7,624 nucleotides of DNA from Calditrichia bacterium (lineage in GTDB: Bacteria; Calditrichota; Calditrichia; RBG-13-44-9; J042). Where the stretch lies: NCBI GenBank assembly GCA_030430345.1, contig JAUIFT010000096.1, positions 1 through 7,624 on the forward strand, in the 5' to 3' direction. The notes below the pieces were generated by a model. It had not been told where the DNA came from. It did not search any database and saw nothing but the letters and a program-made list of their open reading frames with translations. This document shows positions 6,631-7,624 of this stretch, piece after piece (position 1 is the stretch's first letter; every line of letters starts with the position of its first letter). The translations under genes and the position numbers were made by a program.

Positions 6631-7449
6631 TTACCCTGCCGCATTCGCCGCTGCTTCTGGCAGAGACTCCTGGTATTCAAACTTCTGAATAATCTCCCCG
6701 GCCAAACTGAGGAAATCCCGTGCGCCATGACTGTCCGGACAATATTCGAAAATCGATTGTCCGTATGCCGGTGCTTCCGCCAGCGCGACATTTACGCGCA
6801 GCCGGGTTTCCGTTACCGCGTCTTCAAATTGCTGATGCAACTTTTCGACAACTTTCCCGGAGAGGCGATTACGCACGTCATACATCGTTGGTACGACGGT
6901 AAGGCTTTGCCGGTTTAACTTATTAAATTTTCTCACCCGGCTAATCAACGACATCGTTTTTTTCGTGGCCTCCAGTCCCAGGTATTGACACTGAACCGGC
7001 ATCATGACATTTTCCACACATACCAGGGCATTGATGGTTAAAAAGCCGGCAGCTGGCGGGCAGTCTATAAGCACATAATCATACTCATTTTCCAGGGGCT
7101 TCAATAAATTTCGTAAGAGATAACAGAAGTATGTATCTTTCGCTTTTACAAAAATATTTGATAGTGAGAGCTCCAGATTCTTCAGTTTTTTCCCGCCGGG
7201 CAACAGATGAAGATTGTCGCTTTTTTCAATGACGACATCGGAGAACTTCAGATCCTTTTCCAGTAAAAATTCCACACCCTTAATCTGAAAGGGGTCTACG
7301 CCATGGCAGTATGTCAGATCATTATGGGGATCGAGATCGATTAGCAGCACCTTTTTCCCAAGCATGCTTAATGCTGAACCGAGGTTTCCCACCAGAGTTG
7401 TTTTACCAACGCATCCTTTTAAACTTAGTATTGCAAAAGCCTTCATCAT
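6631..7449 (-). CDS. ParA/Soj-type P-loop ATPase with unusual Walker A motif
   Basis: From the ATG at 7449-7447 this encodes 272 residues, a usual length for chromosomal ParA/Soj proteins, which cycle between ATP-bound dimers on DNA and released monomers to position cargo. Motifs in order: deviant Walker A KGCVGKTT at 11-18 with signature lysine K11 and K16, but Cys13 where Gly is expected; a switch-I-like LLIDLDPHNDLT at 35-46; Walker B/switch II DYVLIDCPP at 124-132; and PTMYDVRNRLS near 187-197 with the Soj-like tail VNVALAEAPAYGQSIFEYCPDSHGA at 219-243. There is no N-terminal helix-turn-helix domain and no MinD-like amphipathic tail. GAGG (7458-7461) lies 8 bases before the chosen ATG; an upstream GTG at 7536 lacks a ribosome site and would add a tail with no family match. 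No parB is seen, so the cargo is unknown. Seven cysteines is high for the family. Confidence 0.88.
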   Translation of the reverse strand: MMKAFAILSLKGCVGKTTLVGNLGSALSMLGKKVLLIDLDPHNDLTYCHGVDPFQIKGVEFLLEKDLKFSDVVIEKSDNLHLLPGGKKLKNLELSLSNIFVKAKDTYFCYLLRNLLKPLENEYDYVLIDCPPAAGFLTINALVCVENVMMPVQCQYLGLEATKKTMSLISRVRKFNKLNRQSLTVVPTMYDVRNRLSGKVVEKLHQQFEDAVTETRLRVNVALAEAPAYGQSIFEYCPDSHGARDFLSLAGEIIQKFEYQESLPEAAANAAG

Positions 7450-7457
7450 TTTAATTT

Positions 7458-7461
7458 CCTC
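7458..7461 (-). promoter_or_regulatory. Shine-Dalgarno for the ParA-type gene
   Basis: On the minus strand GAGG (in TGAGGAAATT) lies 8 bases before the first of two adjacent ATG codons (ATGATGAAG). This favours the start at 7449 over the upstream GTG at 7536; the second ATG at 7446 is also possible at 11 bases. Confidence 0.65.
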
Positions 7462-7567
7462 AGAATTTCTGCTACGTTGCCGGATATATGTCGAACAGAA
7501 CTTTATATCATTCTTTATTATCGAACCATGTGACACAAATGATTAGTTAATTTGAAGAAAAAGTGGG

Positions 7568-7598
7568 AGTAAATTGCCCGCTTGTCCTGGTTTGTCAA
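7568..7598 (-). promoter_or_regulatory. Weak candidate sigma-70 promoter upstream of the ParA-type gene
   Basis: On the minus strand a consensus -35 box TTGACA (7593-7598) is followed, after a long 19-base spacer, by TTTACT (7568-7573), 4 of 6 matches to the -10 consensus. A second -10-like element, GATAAT at 7517-7522, lies closer to the gene but has no good -35 partner. The surrounding 175 bases (7450-7624) are AT-rich and contain no gene I can support, so this is where the promoter should be, but the exact site is uncertain. Confidence 0.25.
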
Positions 7599-7624
7599 AT
7601 CCCAAATCTCAATAATTGAAGTTT

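Noticed and set aside
7450..7536. N-terminal extension of the ParA-type protein from a GTG start at 7536
   Set aside because: No ribosome site precedes the GTG, the extra 29 residues match nothing typical of ParA, and GAGG is well placed before the ATG at 7449.
7563..7580. Small hairpin GTGGG...CCCGC followed by TTTTTCTT on the minus strand, considered as a terminator
   Set aside because: The minus-strand stem contains a C-A mismatch and only three strong pairs, too weak to support a terminator.
1..7624. CRISPR arrays, tRNA or rRNA genes, insertion sequences and attachment sites
   Set aside because: No regular direct repeats, transposase frames, terminal inverted repeats or RNA-gene signatures were seen; almost all of the window is ordinary coding sequence.

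Overview
The window is about 48% G+C by eye. It reads as an ordinary, densely packed chromosomal stretch from a Gram-negative bacterium, because it encodes a tripartite efflux pump that includes a TolC-type outer-membrane channel. The adaptor and permease resemble a sub-lineage I associate from memory with Bacteroidetes-like phyla and marine Gram-negatives. I cannot name the organism, and this placement is a weak inference.

Layout. Positions 2-5878 (+) form an efflux operon: the C-terminal end of a MarR-type regulator cut by the left edge, a periplasmic adaptor (membrane fusion protein), an RND permease of 1057 residues, and a TolC-family channel. Gaps are 16 bp, a 4-bp ATGA overlap and 18 bp, so co-transcription is very likely. 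A gap of 44 bp with no visible terminator leads to moaD (5923-6165) and moaE (6167-6577), the two subunits of molybdopterin synthase. A perfect 11-bp inverted repeat at 6590-6623 then separates moaE from a convergent ParA-type ATPase on the minus strand (6631-7449). The last 175 bases are AT-rich and contain no gene I can support, only possible promoter elements for the ParA gene.

How the genes work together. The permease takes substrates from the periplasm or inner membrane using proton motive force. The adaptor links it to the TolC-like channel, and the MarR-type protein probably controls expression in response to a ligand. MoaD and MoaE convert precursor Z (cPMP) to molybdopterin. They have no obvious functional link to efflux and may simply share the transcript. 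The ParA-type ATPase belongs to a separate, opposing unit with no parB visible in the window.

Novelty. I see no clear undescribed system. The points most worth a second look are a cysteine in the deviant Walker A motif of the ParA protein (KGCVGKT), the non-canonical hairpin region of the adaptor, the Asn-Asp pair replacing the AcrB-type TM10 Lys-Asn in the permease, and the moaD Gly-Gly codons doubling as the moaE Shine-Dalgarno sequence.
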